From the NCBI GenBank assembly GCA_024500155.1, contig CM044872.1, forward strand, positions 51,713,460-51,777,459: a stretch of 64,000 nt of DNA, read 5' to 3'. Positions 1 through 12,038 of the stretch are shown piece by piece. Numbering within the stretch: position 1 is the first letter of the stretch; the number at the start of each line of letters is the position of its first letter. This DNA is from Chenopodium formosanum. Taxonomy: Eukaryota > Streptophyta > Magnoliopsida > Caryophyllales > Amaranthaceae. Both the position numbers and the translations under genes were made by a program. The notes below the pieces were generated by a model. That model was not told the origin of the DNA, did no database searches, and saw only the letters and a list, made by a program, of their open reading frames with translations.

Positions 1-340
1 CAACCTCTTTCATTCCTATATGTTGACCTCTTGTATGATCACCCACCTATCTCCTTACTTAGCCATTCTATGCTTACCTATCTCTTTGCTCAGTCAATCT
101 ACAACAGCACCGCGCCGCTCCTCTTCCTCCATTAGCTCCATTAGCTCCATTAGCTCCCCCCGTACATAACATCTTCAACAGCTGTCATTTATACAAAAAC
201 AACCTCCTTATCCTCTTACGCATGCACCGATCATAAGTGATCATTTACATACATATAACACTATATATACCCCTTTATTCCTTACCATAATTCACACTCA
301 ATAACTCATTATCAAAACAAAAACACAAAACATAAGAAAA
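1..340 (+). promoter_or_regulatory. Promoter and 5' leader of the first hevein-like gene
   Basis: A TATA-type box (TATATATA) lies at 262-269, about 75 bases before the ATG at 341, followed by an A-rich leader. The stretch around 40-180, with an ACAGCACCGCGCCGC-like core, recurs in decayed form at about 4560-4700 upstream of a deleted paralogue. It is therefore part of the duplicated gene unit. The window edge cuts off anything further upstream. Confidence 0.6.
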
Positions 341-595
341 ATGATGAAGATGATGAAAAGCTTAGTGATACTTATGGTGATCATGAGCATGTTGGTGGGT
401 ACGTCAATGGCAGCAGGCGAATGCGTTAGAGGCAGATGCTCCGGGAAACTTTGCTGTAGCAGGTTCGGCTTCTGTGGCAGCGGACCTGCGTATTGTGGTG
501 GTGCGGCGGAGCAGGCTGAAGCTCACCCGGCTACTGATCAAGTGTTTCAGACTCGTAAAATTCCTTCTGCTGCAGAGAAACCTACAGCTCCTTGA
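341..595 (+). CDS. Hevein-like six-cysteine antimicrobial peptide precursor, copy 1
   Basis: This 84-residue secreted precursor is probably a chitin-binding antifungal defence peptide. Residues 1-25 form a signal peptide with a hydrophobic core ending GTSMAA. The mature domain has cysteines at residues 28, 33, 38, 39, 45 and 52 in the pattern C-x4-C-x4-CC-x5-C-x6-C. Ser40, Phe42, Phe44 and Tyr51 occupy the positions that bind N-acetylglucosamine in hevein and Ac-AMP2. From residue 53 on is a propeptide-like tail ending in Ala-Pro. The VRGR loop after the first cysteine is the closest in this window to the amaranth peptides. The run of ATG codons at 341 follows a TATA box at 262-269, and there is no intron. 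An AATAAA signal is at 770-775. Function is inferred from the family. Confidence 0.9.
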   Translation: MMKMMKSLVILMVIMSMLVGTSMAAGECVRGRCSGKLCCSRFGFCGSGPAYCGGAAEQAEAHPATDQVFQTRKIPSAAEKPTAP

Positions 596-1196
596 AGCTC
601 AATGCAAACTAATGAAAGATAAAGCGAGTTTACTAATAGTGTAAAGTCGCTTTACTGTGTCTAATAACCATTAGACACTAGTTAAGCTACAACAAGTAAC
701 AACTTTTTATCTATGAGGGTTGTTTTTTAAGTTATAGTTTATCATCGTGGCTTTGTTGTTAATTACAAAAATAAATGTAGTTGAAGCTTGTAATGATATG
801 TTAATGTTATGTTTTTGTTTTAGTATAATGTACCACATGAACGTTTAATGTCCTATATCTTGTTACGTTGTTATTAATCAACCTTTTGTTTAACCACCTT
901 GCTCTATTGAACAAACATATGAGCTTGATTAATTAGTTTGAGAGCTAGAAACCATAACATATATACTCCATGTCTCCATATTTTATTTCAACTAAGTTTC
1001 TATTTTTATACTCCAATGACCAATGGTTAAGGGAAGAGACTTGCTCGTACTTATTAAAACATAGTGAGAATATTTTCTTTTTTTTTTTTTCTTTTTTTTT
1101 TTTTTTTTACATAAAAGATAAGGAGTATACAAAAATTATGATAATCTTCTTTCAAAAGTTAATTTAACAGTAACTTTTTCGTGCTACATGCCACAC
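596..1196. other. 3' flank of copy 1, AT-rich
   Basis: The first 250 bases are the 3' untranslated region and flank, with AATAAA at 770-775. The same flank is recognisable after the relics at 4985 and 10685. The rest is AT-rich with T-runs near 1078-1108. I see no gene here. Confidence 0.6.
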
Positions 1197-1885
1197 CATG
1201 CGGCAAGGGTTATCCGAGTTTTTTTTGTTAAGGGTTATCCGAGTTTTTTTTGTCAAGGGTTATCTGAGTTTTTTTTTGTCAGGGATTACCTGAGATATTC
1301 AGTAATGGTTACTCGAGTTACTCGGTAAGGGGTTACTTGATGAGTTCGAATAGGGGTTCGTTACTCGAGGGGTTCACTCGGTTAAGGGTCACTCAAGGGG
1401 TTACTCGATCAGGGGTTATTCAAGTTACTCAGTCAAGGGCTACTCGAGTTAATCGGTTAGGGGTTACTCGAGTTACTCGGTCAGGGGTTACTCTAGTTAC
1501 TCGGTCAGGGGTTGTTTAAGGAGTTCGGTCAAGGGTTACTTGAGTAATTCGGTCAGGGGTTACTTAAGGAGTTTGGTCTGGGGTACCTTGATCGATCGAG
1601 GGTTACTTGAGAGTTCAGTCAGGAGTTACTCGATCAGGAATTACTTGAGAAGTTACTCGGTCAAGGGTTACTCGAGGGATTTGGTCATATATTACTCGAG
1701 GGGTTACTTGGTCAGGGGTTACTCGATATGAAATAACTTAAGTAACCCCTGATCGAGTAACTTGAGTAACCCCTGACAGAGAAACTCGAGTAACTCCGAC
1801 AACTCGAGTAACCCCTGAACGAGTAACCCTTGACCGAGAAACTCGAGTAACCTCGACAACTCGGATCGAGTAACCCCTGCTGCAC
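1197..1885. repeat. Degenerate minisatellite with an internal strand switch
   Basis: Short units built from GGGGTTACTCGAG and TTACTCGGTCAGGGG repeat many times from about 1205 to 1735. From about 1738 to 1880 the same motif appears as its reverse complement (GAGTAACCCCTGACCGAG). The whole is a tandem array folded back on itself. The open frames rich in VTRSG and RGYS are translations of the repeat, not proteins. A related array is at 33095-33610. Confidence 0.75.
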
Positions 1886-1911
1886 GTTACTGCAGGCGGC
1901 ACACAAAAAAT

Positions 1912-2490
1912 TGTTAATTTATTATGGAAAATTTGCAAATTGCAGCCATTTAAAGTTTGTATTTGCAAATTGCAGCCACTTAAAATAAAAATTGCAAATT
2001 GCAGCCATTTAAAATAAAAATTGCAAATTGCAGCCCAAAAGTACTAGTAAATTGTAAATTACAGCTCCATTCAATGTTTTCATCGATTTACGTGCCAAAA
2101 ATATTCTCTTAATATTTTAGGGGTCATTTTAGCCTTTAGGGGTCCAAATTGAGCTCGAAATCGGCAAAAAAATAATGTAATTGTCTCATTTTTCATATAA
2201 AAATGTATCGATTTTTATGCAACTATTTTTGGCCGTGAAAACGAGGCCCTTACGTTAATTTTTTTTTTTGCCAATTTTGAGCTCAATTTTGGCCCTTAAG
2301 AACTAAAATGGCCCCTAAAACTTTAACGGAACATTTTTCGACACGTAAACCGATGAAAAAATTGATTTGAGCTGCAATTTTCAATTTATTATTACTATTG
2401 AGCAGCAATTTGCAATTTTTTTTTTTAAATGGCTACAATTTGCAAAATACAAATTTTAAATGGTTTCAATTTGCAAATTTTCCATTTAAT
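1912..2490. mobile_element. Foldback (long inverted-repeat) element
   Basis: The left end begins near ATGGAAAATTTGCAAATTGC and the right end is its near reverse complement. Both arms carry several further copies of the AATTTGCAAATTGCAGCC module. The interior is also roughly palindromic: the GAGCTC-containing segments around 2150 and 2280 mirror each other. There is no coding potential. I could not define a clean target-site duplication, so the superfamily is open. Confidence 0.6.
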
Positions 2491-2595
2491 ATAACTAAAG
2501 AAATAAAATTTAGAAATCTGCTATCTATAAATGAATCAATGTCTTGATGATTTTGCAATCTGCATGTTAGTGAAAGTAACCAATAATAATAAGTA

Positions 2596-2848
2596 TTCTC
2601 TCCGTTTTTTAGTGTCTCATTAGGACTGATCCTACTTTAATCAATGTTTGTGATTTATATATATTTAAGAAAAATATAATTTTATGGATCCTTATTGAAA
2701 TCGTCTGAATGAACCGTTAATCAATATTTAATTATTATATTTTTATTTATTAATAATTAAAAATATTATTGGTAAAAAGTCTGTATCGATATGTATGTCA
2801 AGTTTATGTGGGACACTTAAATAAAAAGAAAAAGAAAACGGAGGGAGT
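2596..2848. mobile_element. Stowaway-like MITE
   Basis: The terminal inverted repeats are of the CTCCCTCCGTTTT type: TTCTCTCCGTTTTTTAGTGTC on the left and AAAACGGAGGGAG on the right. The interior is AT-rich with no open frame. The edges are approximate because the left terminus has diverged. Confidence 0.55.
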
Positions 2849-2993
2849 TTAATTTAGATATGATAGTCAGACCCAATTCCAGGCCGAAATACAACACATT
2901 CAACTTTAAAACATGTAAGCCCAATATCTAGATAGCACATTAAGTAATACCAAAAAGCCCAATATTTTAGAAATATACACTATTGACTATTCA

Positions 2994-4475
2994 TGAGAGG
3001 TGAGCACGGTCGGATATCCGATCCGAAATTGGATTTTGGATCGGATATCCGAATTCGAAAATTTTGATATTTGATATCCGTATTCGATCCAAAATTTTCG
3101 AATATTCGGGTATCCGAAAATTTCTGATCAGATAGTTTGGATATCCAATACCCGACTTTTATAATAATATGCTATTTCTTTTTACATGATTATTGTTAAA
3201 ATACTAGTTTAATAGCACAATTTTTTTGTTTTTAAAGGCAAATTAATAAATGTTAAATTTCAAACAATCAAATTTAGGCCTAATTTGAATTCTAATTGAA
3301 AGAAAAAAAAAAACCAAATGAAATTCTAATTGCATTACTGAACATGGTTAACGTCCACGAAGTATTGATGATTGCATCTAATATAAGATAAATCAAAGAA
3401 CAAGGCAATTTGTCTTCCATATCTTACAAATTACGTCAGAATTTATAAATCAAACGGATATATATAACCCAAAAAAAAAAAAAAACTCAAATGAACCAAC
3501 TTTATGTGGATGTTAAATCGGAAATAAAAAATCAAAGTACCCAGAAAATTGTAAGACTTATACAGAACATAGCATTTAAAACAAAATTAAATGAAAAAAA
3601 TAATAAGAAAAATTGTAGATCTTGAGTAAGGCAAAGTCGCGAGAGTTGACACGATGAGCTTTCAATTGTGAGGACGAACGACACGAAGGTTGAGTGAAAT
3701 TTCCGGAGTTTTGGTAGTCTGAGAGATTGAAATTGAAAGATACTCCCTCCATCTTTAAATATTTGTTCCACTTTATTTTTTCGGCTATTTTTAAATACTT
3801 GCTCCATTTTCTTATTTGAAAAGTTTTTACAATATTTAATTCATTTTTCTCACCTAGTGAACCCAACCTAAATCATATTTTATTAATTTCATATTCTCTC
3901 TCCCCCAATTCTCTCCACTACTTTTACTTTTTATAATTTTATATTCTTGCACCTATCCCACTACTTTCATATTTTATTACTTTCTCCAATTTCTCCTGAA
4001 AATCCGCGCATGGAGAAATGGAGAAAGTATTTAAAAACGGAGGAAGTAGATTGGTAGGGAAGAGAAGAGAGCAGGGTGGGGGTCTTAGTTGTTGCGTGAT
4101 TTTGGGGAAATATTGGGGAATAGGATTTTGAAGAGGAAGGAGGAGATCTGATAGAATGAGAATGGGGTTTGGAGTCTATGAAATCTGAAGAGAGGCGGTG
4201 GGGACGTGGGGTGTGTTTTGAGGAAAGAAATTAGGGTTATGACTTATTGAGCCTTTGGGAATATAAAAGAAATGAAATATAACACTCCACAGGAAGTAAT
4301 TTTTACTGGATATTTTATGATATCGGATATCCGAAATCTAACATTTGGCTATCCGATATCCGATTCGATATCCGAATCGAAATTGATTTCGGATTGGATA
4401 TCCATAATTTTCGGATCGGATACGAATCGGATCATCGGATTTTCGAATTTTCAGATAGTTTTGCTCAGCCCTACT
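2994..4475. mobile_element. Probable non-autonomous hAT-like element
   Basis: The ends carry related inverted sequences, GGTGAGCACGG on the left and CTCAGCCCT on the right. Both subterminal regions are packed with GGATATCCG palindromes (3010-3150 and 4318-4460). This GGGCTGAGCA / GGATATCCG arrangement is typical of non-autonomous plant hAT elements. I could not find an 8 bp target-site duplication, so the edges are soft. A younger MITE is nested at 3743-4046. There is no transposase frame. Confidence 0.5.
3743..4046. mobile_element. Stowaway-like MITE nested in the hAT-like element
   Basis: The termini are CTCCCTCCATCTTTAAATA on the left and a matching TATTTAAAAACGGAGGAAG on the right, with flanking TA dinucleotides. 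The interior closely resembles the element at 23490-23758, so they belong to one family. Minus-strand open frames across it are by-products. Confidence 0.65.
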
Positions 4476-4559
4476 ACCAAGTATAACTCCAAACAATACA
4501 GCTTGACTCTTTAGATGCATGCATTGACTGCTTGACTAATTAAAGCTGAAGAATCAGTT

Positions 4560-5240
4560 AACCAGCTTCTAATACGACCACCTATCACTTTGCCTAGCCA
4601 TTCTGTGCTCCATGCAACCATCTATCACACTATGTCCGTTACAATACTTGATGGTCAATCTGCGACAGCGCCGCGCTACACATCCTTTCCTCTTCATCCA
4701 CCACCTGCTTAATACTTCTCATACAGTCCTACATGTCCTAATTCTTCAACATCTCAGCACTTGGACAAATTCAGTCCTTAAGTTTACCAAATCGATATTA
4801 CTAGTATATATATCGTTGCATATTTCACCAGAATTCATACTCAAAAACTCATCATCAATACAAACACACGTAAAAGAAGAAAAAAAAAAAATCACAAAAA
4901 ATCACTAGTATATATATCGTCTCAATGAAGATTTTCAAACTCACAAAATTCCTTCTGCTGTAGATAAACCTGCAGCAGCTCCTTGAAGCTCACTGCGTAC
5001 TAATGAAAGATTGGGCGGGTTTACTTATGGGTAAACTCGTCACGTTTTATTACTAGACAGTAGTTCAGCTGCATACAAGAAATAATAATTTCATACGGGA
5101 ATAGTTTTTAAATTAGAGTTATTGTCGTTGTTTTGTTGTTAATTACACAAATAAATGAAGTTGAAGCTTGTATCATTGTATGATATGTTAATGTTATGAT
5201 TTTGTTATACTATAATTTTCCACATGCACGTTTAATGTTA
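4560..5240 (+). pseudogene. Hevein-like gene relic lacking the cysteine domain
   Basis: The region aligns with copy 1 from its distal promoter (about 4560-4700) through the A-rich leader (about 4830-4900). It then jumps straight to the last 15 or so codons of the propeptide (about 4933-4985), followed by the copy 1 type 3' flank with AATAAA near 5150. The start codon region, signal peptide and all six cysteines are missing, so this is an internal deletion of roughly 200 bases. The remaining tail still reads in frame to the normal Ala-Pro stop, which suggests the deletion is the main lesion. Confidence 0.75.
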
Positions 5241-5660
5241 TTTCTTGTGTTCTACTAGTATATGAAAATAAAGATAATAATCCACGTCCATCGAAGATAC
5301 TAATCATTACTCCGTAGTAAACAATGATAACCATAAGCTACTTTGGATGAGGAGTAAAGTGATAAAATGTGATATTATGATATTAAACATGGAATTCAAT
5401 GTGGTAAAATTGCCCAGTATATATTACCTTATTTGATATATAAAATTGTATGTATTAATATGCCCAAAATATAAAATCTATTGAAAACAATAAAAAAAAA
5501 GTTGTTATAACAATCTTGTATCATTAATTATAATAACATAATTACTTATTATCATAACAAAGCAGCAATTGCCATTCAAAAAAATAACAAAGCAACAATT
5601 ATATATAGTTAATTACCTTTTTTTTTTACCATCTAATACCAACAATTTAAAGTAATACCA

Positions 5661-5662
<2 letters not shown>
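5241..5662. other. Intergenic, AT-rich
   Basis: This is AT-rich sequence between the relic flank and the poly(T) of the LINE. I see no gene or element here. Confidence 0.5.
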
Positions 5663-5699
<37 letters not shown>

Positions 5700-7616
5700 G
5701 TAAAGATGAGCTAGACTAAATATTAATGAGGAGTAACAGCACAGTTAAAGGCCTTAGCCCATACATCAAAAGTCCTGTCATACTTAGGGGGCTCATAACT
5801 AATAGAATCAACTCTCCCTATAAGAGATTGATCGGACAAGTTTAAAAGTTTGTCACCAAAATTAAAGTTACTGCTAGTACAATCCAAATTAGGCTGGTCA
5901 TGCTGTACAATAGTTACAAAATGCTCAAGTATGGAGGCTTAATTACGAAGAGATAGTAGTTTGAGGTAGAACCAACATGGCTTCCCTAGCCACCATGTCT
6001 GCTTCCTCGCTGGCCTTGGATATTCTTGCCCTTCCTACGCTTGAGATCAGATCCCTACACAACAAATAATAGTTCCCCATTTCATCATAGCAGGTTAGAG
6101 AGTTGTTGATCCTAGTCACAGCTCTCTAACACTCAGAAATAAATATGCACATCATTCCATTGTTCAGATATAGCCCAACCAGCAGCTGCCAAAATGGCTA
6201 AAGTTTCAGCCATATTAGCAGAAGTGGATACAATGTTCACAGCTATACTCTTCACCCAGTTCCGCTGTCTGTTCCTACAAATGCAAGCTAAAGATGCTTG
6301 TAAGGTGTGATGTTTAAAAGAGCCATCCACAACAATAACATAGTCCGAGTCCCTTCCAAGAGCCTGAATAAAGTTGGGGCAATGGTTGTACTGGAGATAT
6401 ATAAGAGGAGGGACCAAGGAGCTAGTGACAACTCACTTGCAACATATTTAATGGAGTTCACCCAGCCTACTAAGGGAGCTAACTTCCTATTAAAAATCCA
6501 GTTGTTTTTCCTTAACCATAGTCTCCAGGTGATAAGAGCAAAGGACTCATTCCATGGCAGGTTAAGAAAGCCATGAAGTTGGGTATTAGCAAGATTCTCA
6601 TTCCAACAATCATCATTTGAACAGTTCTAATTCATAGTAGGAGGGGAGATGATATTCCAAACTTCTTTGGCTCTGTGGCAGTCTTTAAAAATATGGAGAA
6701 TGGTTTCTTTTTCAGAAGGACAGAAAGAACAAGAGCTTGAGGATACAATTTGCCTATAGTGGAGATGATCGGTTGTAGGAAGCCTATTCCACAAGCATAT
6801 CTGCAGGAAGAATTTGTTTGGGGGGGGGGGGGGGGGGGGGAATCTGTAGATTCCAAAAAGAGCAGTTGAAGGATGATGGCCTTAAGTTTGGGTATTGACT
6901 GTCCCATAAGTGATTAAAAAGAAGTGCTGTAAAAAAACCCATCTTTCCCCAGAGAAGAAAGGATGAAATCATCCCCATAGCAAGGGAAGACAGTAGTTGA
7001 GATGAAGAGAAGGATGTTAGGGGGAAGAAACTAGGTAGCCTGGGCAGTAGTTAAGTCAATCTTCCCATCTTTAATCACAGAAGCTAGTTTCCTCTCTTCC
7101 TCTCCCAAAGGCAAGTTCCCATGAATTAGAGATCTCAGACTTCCCAACCCTGTCCAGTTATCCTCCAAAAAAACACAAGCATCTCCTTTTCAACTCCCCA
7201 TTGAGAGAAATGAGTGAGAAGATCCCATCCCTTACCAGCATCTTACCAAATGTGAGACCCCTTATGGAAAGGGGTGGAGTATTGTCTATAGCAGTATTTC
7301 TCTCTGACAATAGTGGCAGAGATGGTGTCAGAGTTTTGAAGTTTCCAATACAATCTGGCCATATATAGACTTTTTTTTGGAGTTCATCTTTCCTAAAACA
7401 CAAACCCCCTCTATCCTTAAGGCAGCACAACTTGTCCCAAGCTATAAGAGGGATCTTTTTAGCCTGATCAGTAGAGCCCCAAAAGAATCTAGCACAGATT
7501 TAATTTATCTCAAAGGTGATCTTTTTTCGGAGATAGATAGTTTGCATGGAGTAAGCAGGGATGGCAGAGAGAGTGGCTTTAATGAATTATCTGATGCAAT
7601 TTTCATTATGATAATT
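5663..7616 (-). mobile_element. 5'-truncated LINE (L1-type) remnant
   Basis: Read on the minus strand, the order is the C-terminal part of reverse transcriptase (about 7616-7130, with FFWGS and IAWDKLCCLKDRGGL), the zf-RVT zinc region (about 6800-6640, with C-x2-C then H-x4-C as CSFC...HIFKDC), an RNase H-like domain (about 6417-5990, with VIVVDGSFK and AETLAIL), and a poly(A) tail seen as 36 T at 5663-5698. The frames are broken by indels, including a run of 21 G at 6820-6840. The catalytic core of reverse transcriptase and the endonuclease are absent, so this is a typical 5' truncation. It is not functional. Confidence 0.85.
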
Positions 7617-8596
7617 TAAATTACTTTGTGAAACGGATCGAGTGTAAGCGTTAATATGGAGACTAAATTTTGAGGTGTGAATCTTGTGATCATGGCAGTG
7701 TGTCATTCTGTTTTACTTTTACTATATACCAAATGCACATCATCATAGAAAATTATTCGCGCTATTTATTTGTGAATGATAGTATAAACCTCTTATTGAT
7801 TGATGATTTGGTTCCTTCACATGCATATGTAGTATCAAGAGTCAACGTGAAAACAAGGATCATGCTTTTTATTTGTGAATAGCAAATTGCCATTCACAAT
7901 TGCGCATACGCAATCACCACTACTTCGTACAACTTATTGCCTAAATAAAATCAGTTAAAGGCACGTGTTCGACAACATCTTAAAGTAGCTTTTAACATTT
8001 CACAAGACTCGAATAATATCGTACGTGTGACAAAATAATGGTGAAAAATGCCATTTAGCTTTTGGAGCAGTGTTTGTTAAAAGTCGGCAAATTAAATTGG
8101 ACCCAAGTAAATGAAAAAATGAGAATTTTTTGTGGGATGGACAGTTACAAGGTAAAGGAACTAAGGATGTGGTTAAGAATCGCAGTGAAAATTTACGATT
8201 TCAAATTTGAAAAGTCAAATGCGACAACTAATTTAGGGGGAGAGAATATGATTGAATATTTGATAATGTTTAGTGCAAATTCTAGAATTTCTACTGTATT
8301 ATATACAATAACTTTGTTTCAAAAAAAAAAAATACAATAATTTAAATGGCTATGTGTTCAAAAATCGGTCTAAAACGAGAAAATGAACTGGACCGGATCG
8401 ATGAGAACCAACATGGTCTTCAGGTCGATAAATTTAAATTCTTGATACATCTACTCTGATTTAAAACCCTTTAAAAACCGGTGTTAGATCATACAGATTT
8501 CTTATTTAAAAATTATAAATAAAAAAACTTTATAATTTTTTTTTCCATTCAATATGCTAGGAATATTTTAAATTGAGATGAGCTTATATGTCGTTC
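7617..8596. other. Intergenic, AT-rich
   Basis: There are only short chance open frames of low complexity. No gene, RNA or definable element was recognised. Confidence 0.5.
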
Positions 8597-8613
8597 ACAA
8601 TTGAAATTATAAT

Positions 8614-8779
8614 ACCAATTGGTTGTTGGTGTAGTGGTGTAATTTACACTTGGTAGGGAGGACTCATGTTCGATCCCCCACAACAACAATTGGAGGGAAA
8701 TGAAAAGAAACCACCCAAAACTGATCCCTAAATCCGAATTAGCCCAAAAGGTGAATCGTTTGAAACACAAAAAACAAAA
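8614..8779 (+). mobile_element. tRNA-derived SINE, family 1
   Basis: The polymerase III box A (GGTGTAGTGGT) is near 8628 and a box B-like GTTCGATCCC is near 8669, followed by a tRNA-unrelated body and an A-rich tail. It is flanked by a 17 bp target-site duplication, ACAATTGAAATTATAAT, at 8597-8613 and 8780-8796. A second member is at 48560-48742. Confidence 0.85.
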
Positions 8780-8796
8780 ACAATTGAAATTATAAT

Positions 8797-10086
8797 CATT
8801 ATCTTATATTAATCATTTTTCCCCTTTTCACAATTGAAATATTATTTTCCCTTTTTCATCACAAGGTTATAAATATCTTATAAACCATGAATTCATCTGA
8901 TCTAGAATTGGGAATTGTTTTATTGGTTCGGTTTGGCCTGGTCCAAGCAAAATCAATTCGGCCTCTTATCTTGAATATTTCCAACCTTCAACCAAAGCTA
9001 TTCGATCTAGTCTTGTTTTTGACTGGTGAACAAACTTACATATGGCTAATTGCCGGTACTTCTAGTTTCAATATATGTTTGTACTAATTTTGTACCCCGT
9101 GCGATTCCCGGATTGTTTATTGAATTTTGAGATAAATTTTTAATCTATATGTCAAATTTTAAAATATATCATTGATACAAAATTAGTTAGGAATTTATGT
9201 TCTTTTGTGACGATTTATTATCTAGTAGACATGTAATGACTAATAATAATGTTCGATTTAATGCATTAAAAAAATAAAAATTAGCAAAAAATAAATTAAA
9301 TAAAATAAATGTTCAAAACCCGTTGAGTTGACTCGAACCCAAAACTTTAGGCAAGGGTTGAACATTTCTTGACTTATAACATGAAGTGACCTAATCCAAG
9401 ATAACTCATGACCCGACCCTAATTGACAGGTCTACATAGTAATAAAATTCTATTAGATTGTGAAGTATATTATTTTAACCGATTAGTATATATTATAAAT
9501 GAATGTTTTACGCTTTAAACTACTTCCTTCGCTCAAAAAAAATATTATGATGTAAAAAATAAATTTACATGATAATTTTTCAGAATTATAATCTAATAAT
9601 TTTTTTTGAATAAAATTTTAATTCAATTTGTACATCTGAAATATTGGTATTTTTATCAAAAAATAAAACTCTAAACTAACAATTTTATCCTAAAATTCTA
9701 TCCAAATATAATTCTAAACTAATTTTTTAATCTTATGAAGTCTATTTAATCTTATGAAATGTTAGAACGCCAAATGTCGCTGCCTCGTGACCTGACTAAA
9801 AGTTTAGCTTTATATATTAGTTATATGATGTGAACTGTTGACGAAAGTTTTTACTCCCTTTGTGCGTTGTCCCCCTTATTTTTTGCCCCATTTAACTTTT
9901 TATGGTCTCCAAGACGTGTTACTAAATGTATACACTTTCATTTTTATACACATAAAAAATTATAAAAACTTTATATTAATAAAATTTACAATGAGACATT
10001 TGTTTTGAACAAATTCACATGAACACATTATCACTTATAGATTAATGATAATTCATGCTCAAAGTTTTAACAATTTGACTTAAATA
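8797..10086. other. Intergenic, AT-rich
   Basis: There is no supported gene. Fragments near 9520 and 9855 resemble single ends of Stowaway-like MITEs, but I could not pair the ends. Short open frames look like chance. Confidence 0.45.
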
Positions 10087-10279
10087 CTACATCCGTTTTT
10101 TTTTAGTTGACACCATTTGACTTTTACACTATATATTGTGATTTATAGCTATGATAAAACATAGTCAAGTGGGATGTTGTTTGAATTGTCTCAATGTATA
10201 TTTTATTAAAATCCATTTTTATAATTTTACATTAGCAAGCGTAAAAAGAGAAAGATGTCAACTAAAAAAACGGAGGTAG
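10087..10279. mobile_element. Stowaway-like MITE
   Basis: The left terminus is CTACATCCGTTTTTTTTTAG and the right is its complement (CTAAAAAAACGGAGGTAG). The flanking dinucleotide TA is duplicated. Length is 193 bp with no open frame. Confidence 0.75.
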
Positions 10280-10469
10280 TATTTACGATGGAAGGAGTAT
10301 ATTGTACCCAAAATAAATTTCAAAGGATAATAGAAAAGACCAAGGCCTGAAGTAGTCCACTAAACAATTTAATATGTAGGCCCAACTTGATAGTATCAAA
10401 AGCCCAATACTTCGTATTATTGTACAATTGTACGGAGTACAAATACCTACTACAGGACAATTTATTATT

Positions 10470-10850
10470 CCATTTTGCCGGGTACTGTACTACGTCTACC
10501 GCCACCTGCATTGACTTGATGCCCCGCGGGGTACTGCTGTAGCAAGTACGGGTACTGCGGTGTCGGACCCAAATACTGTGGTGCTGCAGCCAAGCAGGCT
10601 GAAGTTCACCCATCTACTGATTATCAAGTTCATCAAACTCGAGAAATTCCTGCTACTACACAAGCTAAACCTGCAACTCCTTGAAGCTTACACTTATAAT
10701 AATGGACCGAGTTTATGTACTGAATTAAGGGCAAAGTGTTTTGCCTTTACAAGTTGGTTATGCTACTAGAAATAATTTCATACTTTTCTAAGTTTTGATC
10801 GTCAAGTTAGGATGATCGTGGCTTTCTTGTGTATTAGACAAATAAATGTA
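10470..10850 (+). pseudogene. Hevein-like gene relic with decayed 5' half
   Basis: From 10520 the frame encodes the second half of a six-cysteine domain (CPAGYCCSKYGYCG, then GPKYCG) and a propeptide ending ATP with a stop at 10682-10684. The putative first-cysteine codon (about 10508) is only 10 bases from the second where intact genes have 12. A TGA at 10517-10519 lies in the current frame. The signal peptide is scrambled, with only a GGGTAC-like trace of GTS near 10480. The chitin-binding Ser, Tyr, Tyr and Tyr are retained. The 3' flank with AATAAA at about 10841 matches copy 1. It is most likely dead unless an unseen upstream exon exists. Confidence 0.75.
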
Positions 10851-12029
10851 CGTTATTGTTGCATCTTGTATAGTTGTATGTTGATCTACTACGAAGTGTA
10901 TCTATACGTACCATATGTAAAACCATATGCATGTTATTACCTACCTTTCAATGGAAAAATAATATGGACGTGTTGTTATATACTCCTTCCGCTTTTTTTT
11001 TTTTTTTTTTTTTTTTTTGCTAATGTTAGAGTTATTAATGCACGAAATTTAAAGAAATTTTATTGAGTTTAATACAATAAGAAGTTAGCAGGGCAGATAA
11101 GATGATAAATTGATAATACAAGTAAAAAAATCGTAAGAAAAGTTAATGGGGTTATCATTTTATTGAAAAGTAAAGAAATGTGCGATGAAATTCGGACTAT
11201 TAAAAGAGTGAAAATTGATAAAGTAAGAGAGAGTGAAGACCATTGATGGGTATAAAGTTATACAATTAAATGTAAGGGATTGTCAAAAGAGAGTGTCATT
11301 TTTTTTTAAAGAGTCGAATAAGATAAGTGTAACATTAAAAAAAAAAAAAAGGAATACCATTACTAAAATAATCCAATCAAAGTGTTATGTCTAGCTTTCA
11401 AAGAAATTTCTTAGAAAAAAACAAATGTTATCATAAATAATCGAAATGAAATAAAAGGAGCTAAATTGAATTCAATTGTACTAAACTGAACTAATCTTGA
11501 AAAATAAGTCTAAAAGAACATAAGCCTATGCAATCAATTGATGACAAATATCCAAAACATAATAGATTTTCTACTTTACTTTACTTTAATTATTTGTTGT
11601 TCCCTGCCCTTCTGACTCCCTAAACACCAAACAAAAATTATTTATTGCTCCATAAAAGATAAATGACGACCTTAATTATGTAAAAAAAAAAAAATTACAA
11701 ATGAGGTGATAATAACTAATAAGCCCTAACTAAATTATACATTTGATTGAAAAACCTTGAATTAAACAACCAAATCAAGGAGTATGAGTGAAATTTCGGA
11801 AAAGAATCACGAAAAGAGAGAAAAATAAAGAAATAAATCAGTTAATGAGCCCCACTTGGATGGAAATGGACGGCAAGTGCTAAGTGATACTAGTAGTAAA
11901 TTCAGAGTGCTTGACAAGTACTCCGTAAAAGGCGGTTGATAACAAATGAAATTTACAAGACATTCCCTGTTTCAAAATAATAAATTTTTTTTTTTTTTTT
12001 GAAACACCAAAATAATAAACATAGTCAAA
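10851..12029. other. Intergenic, AT-rich
   Basis: Contains a long T-run near 10994-11018 and A-runs near 11337. I see no gene. The sequence at about 11955-12030 resembles one end of a MITE interrupted by the element that follows. Confidence 0.45.
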
Positions 12030-12038
12030 TGAAATTTA

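Noticed and set aside
1337..1968. Open frames with repeated VTRSG or RGYS
   Set aside because: They are translations of a degenerate minisatellite on both strands.
5640..7640. Target-site duplication AATTTAAA around the LINE
   Set aside because: Only eight AT-only bases match and the following bases differ, so chance is likely.
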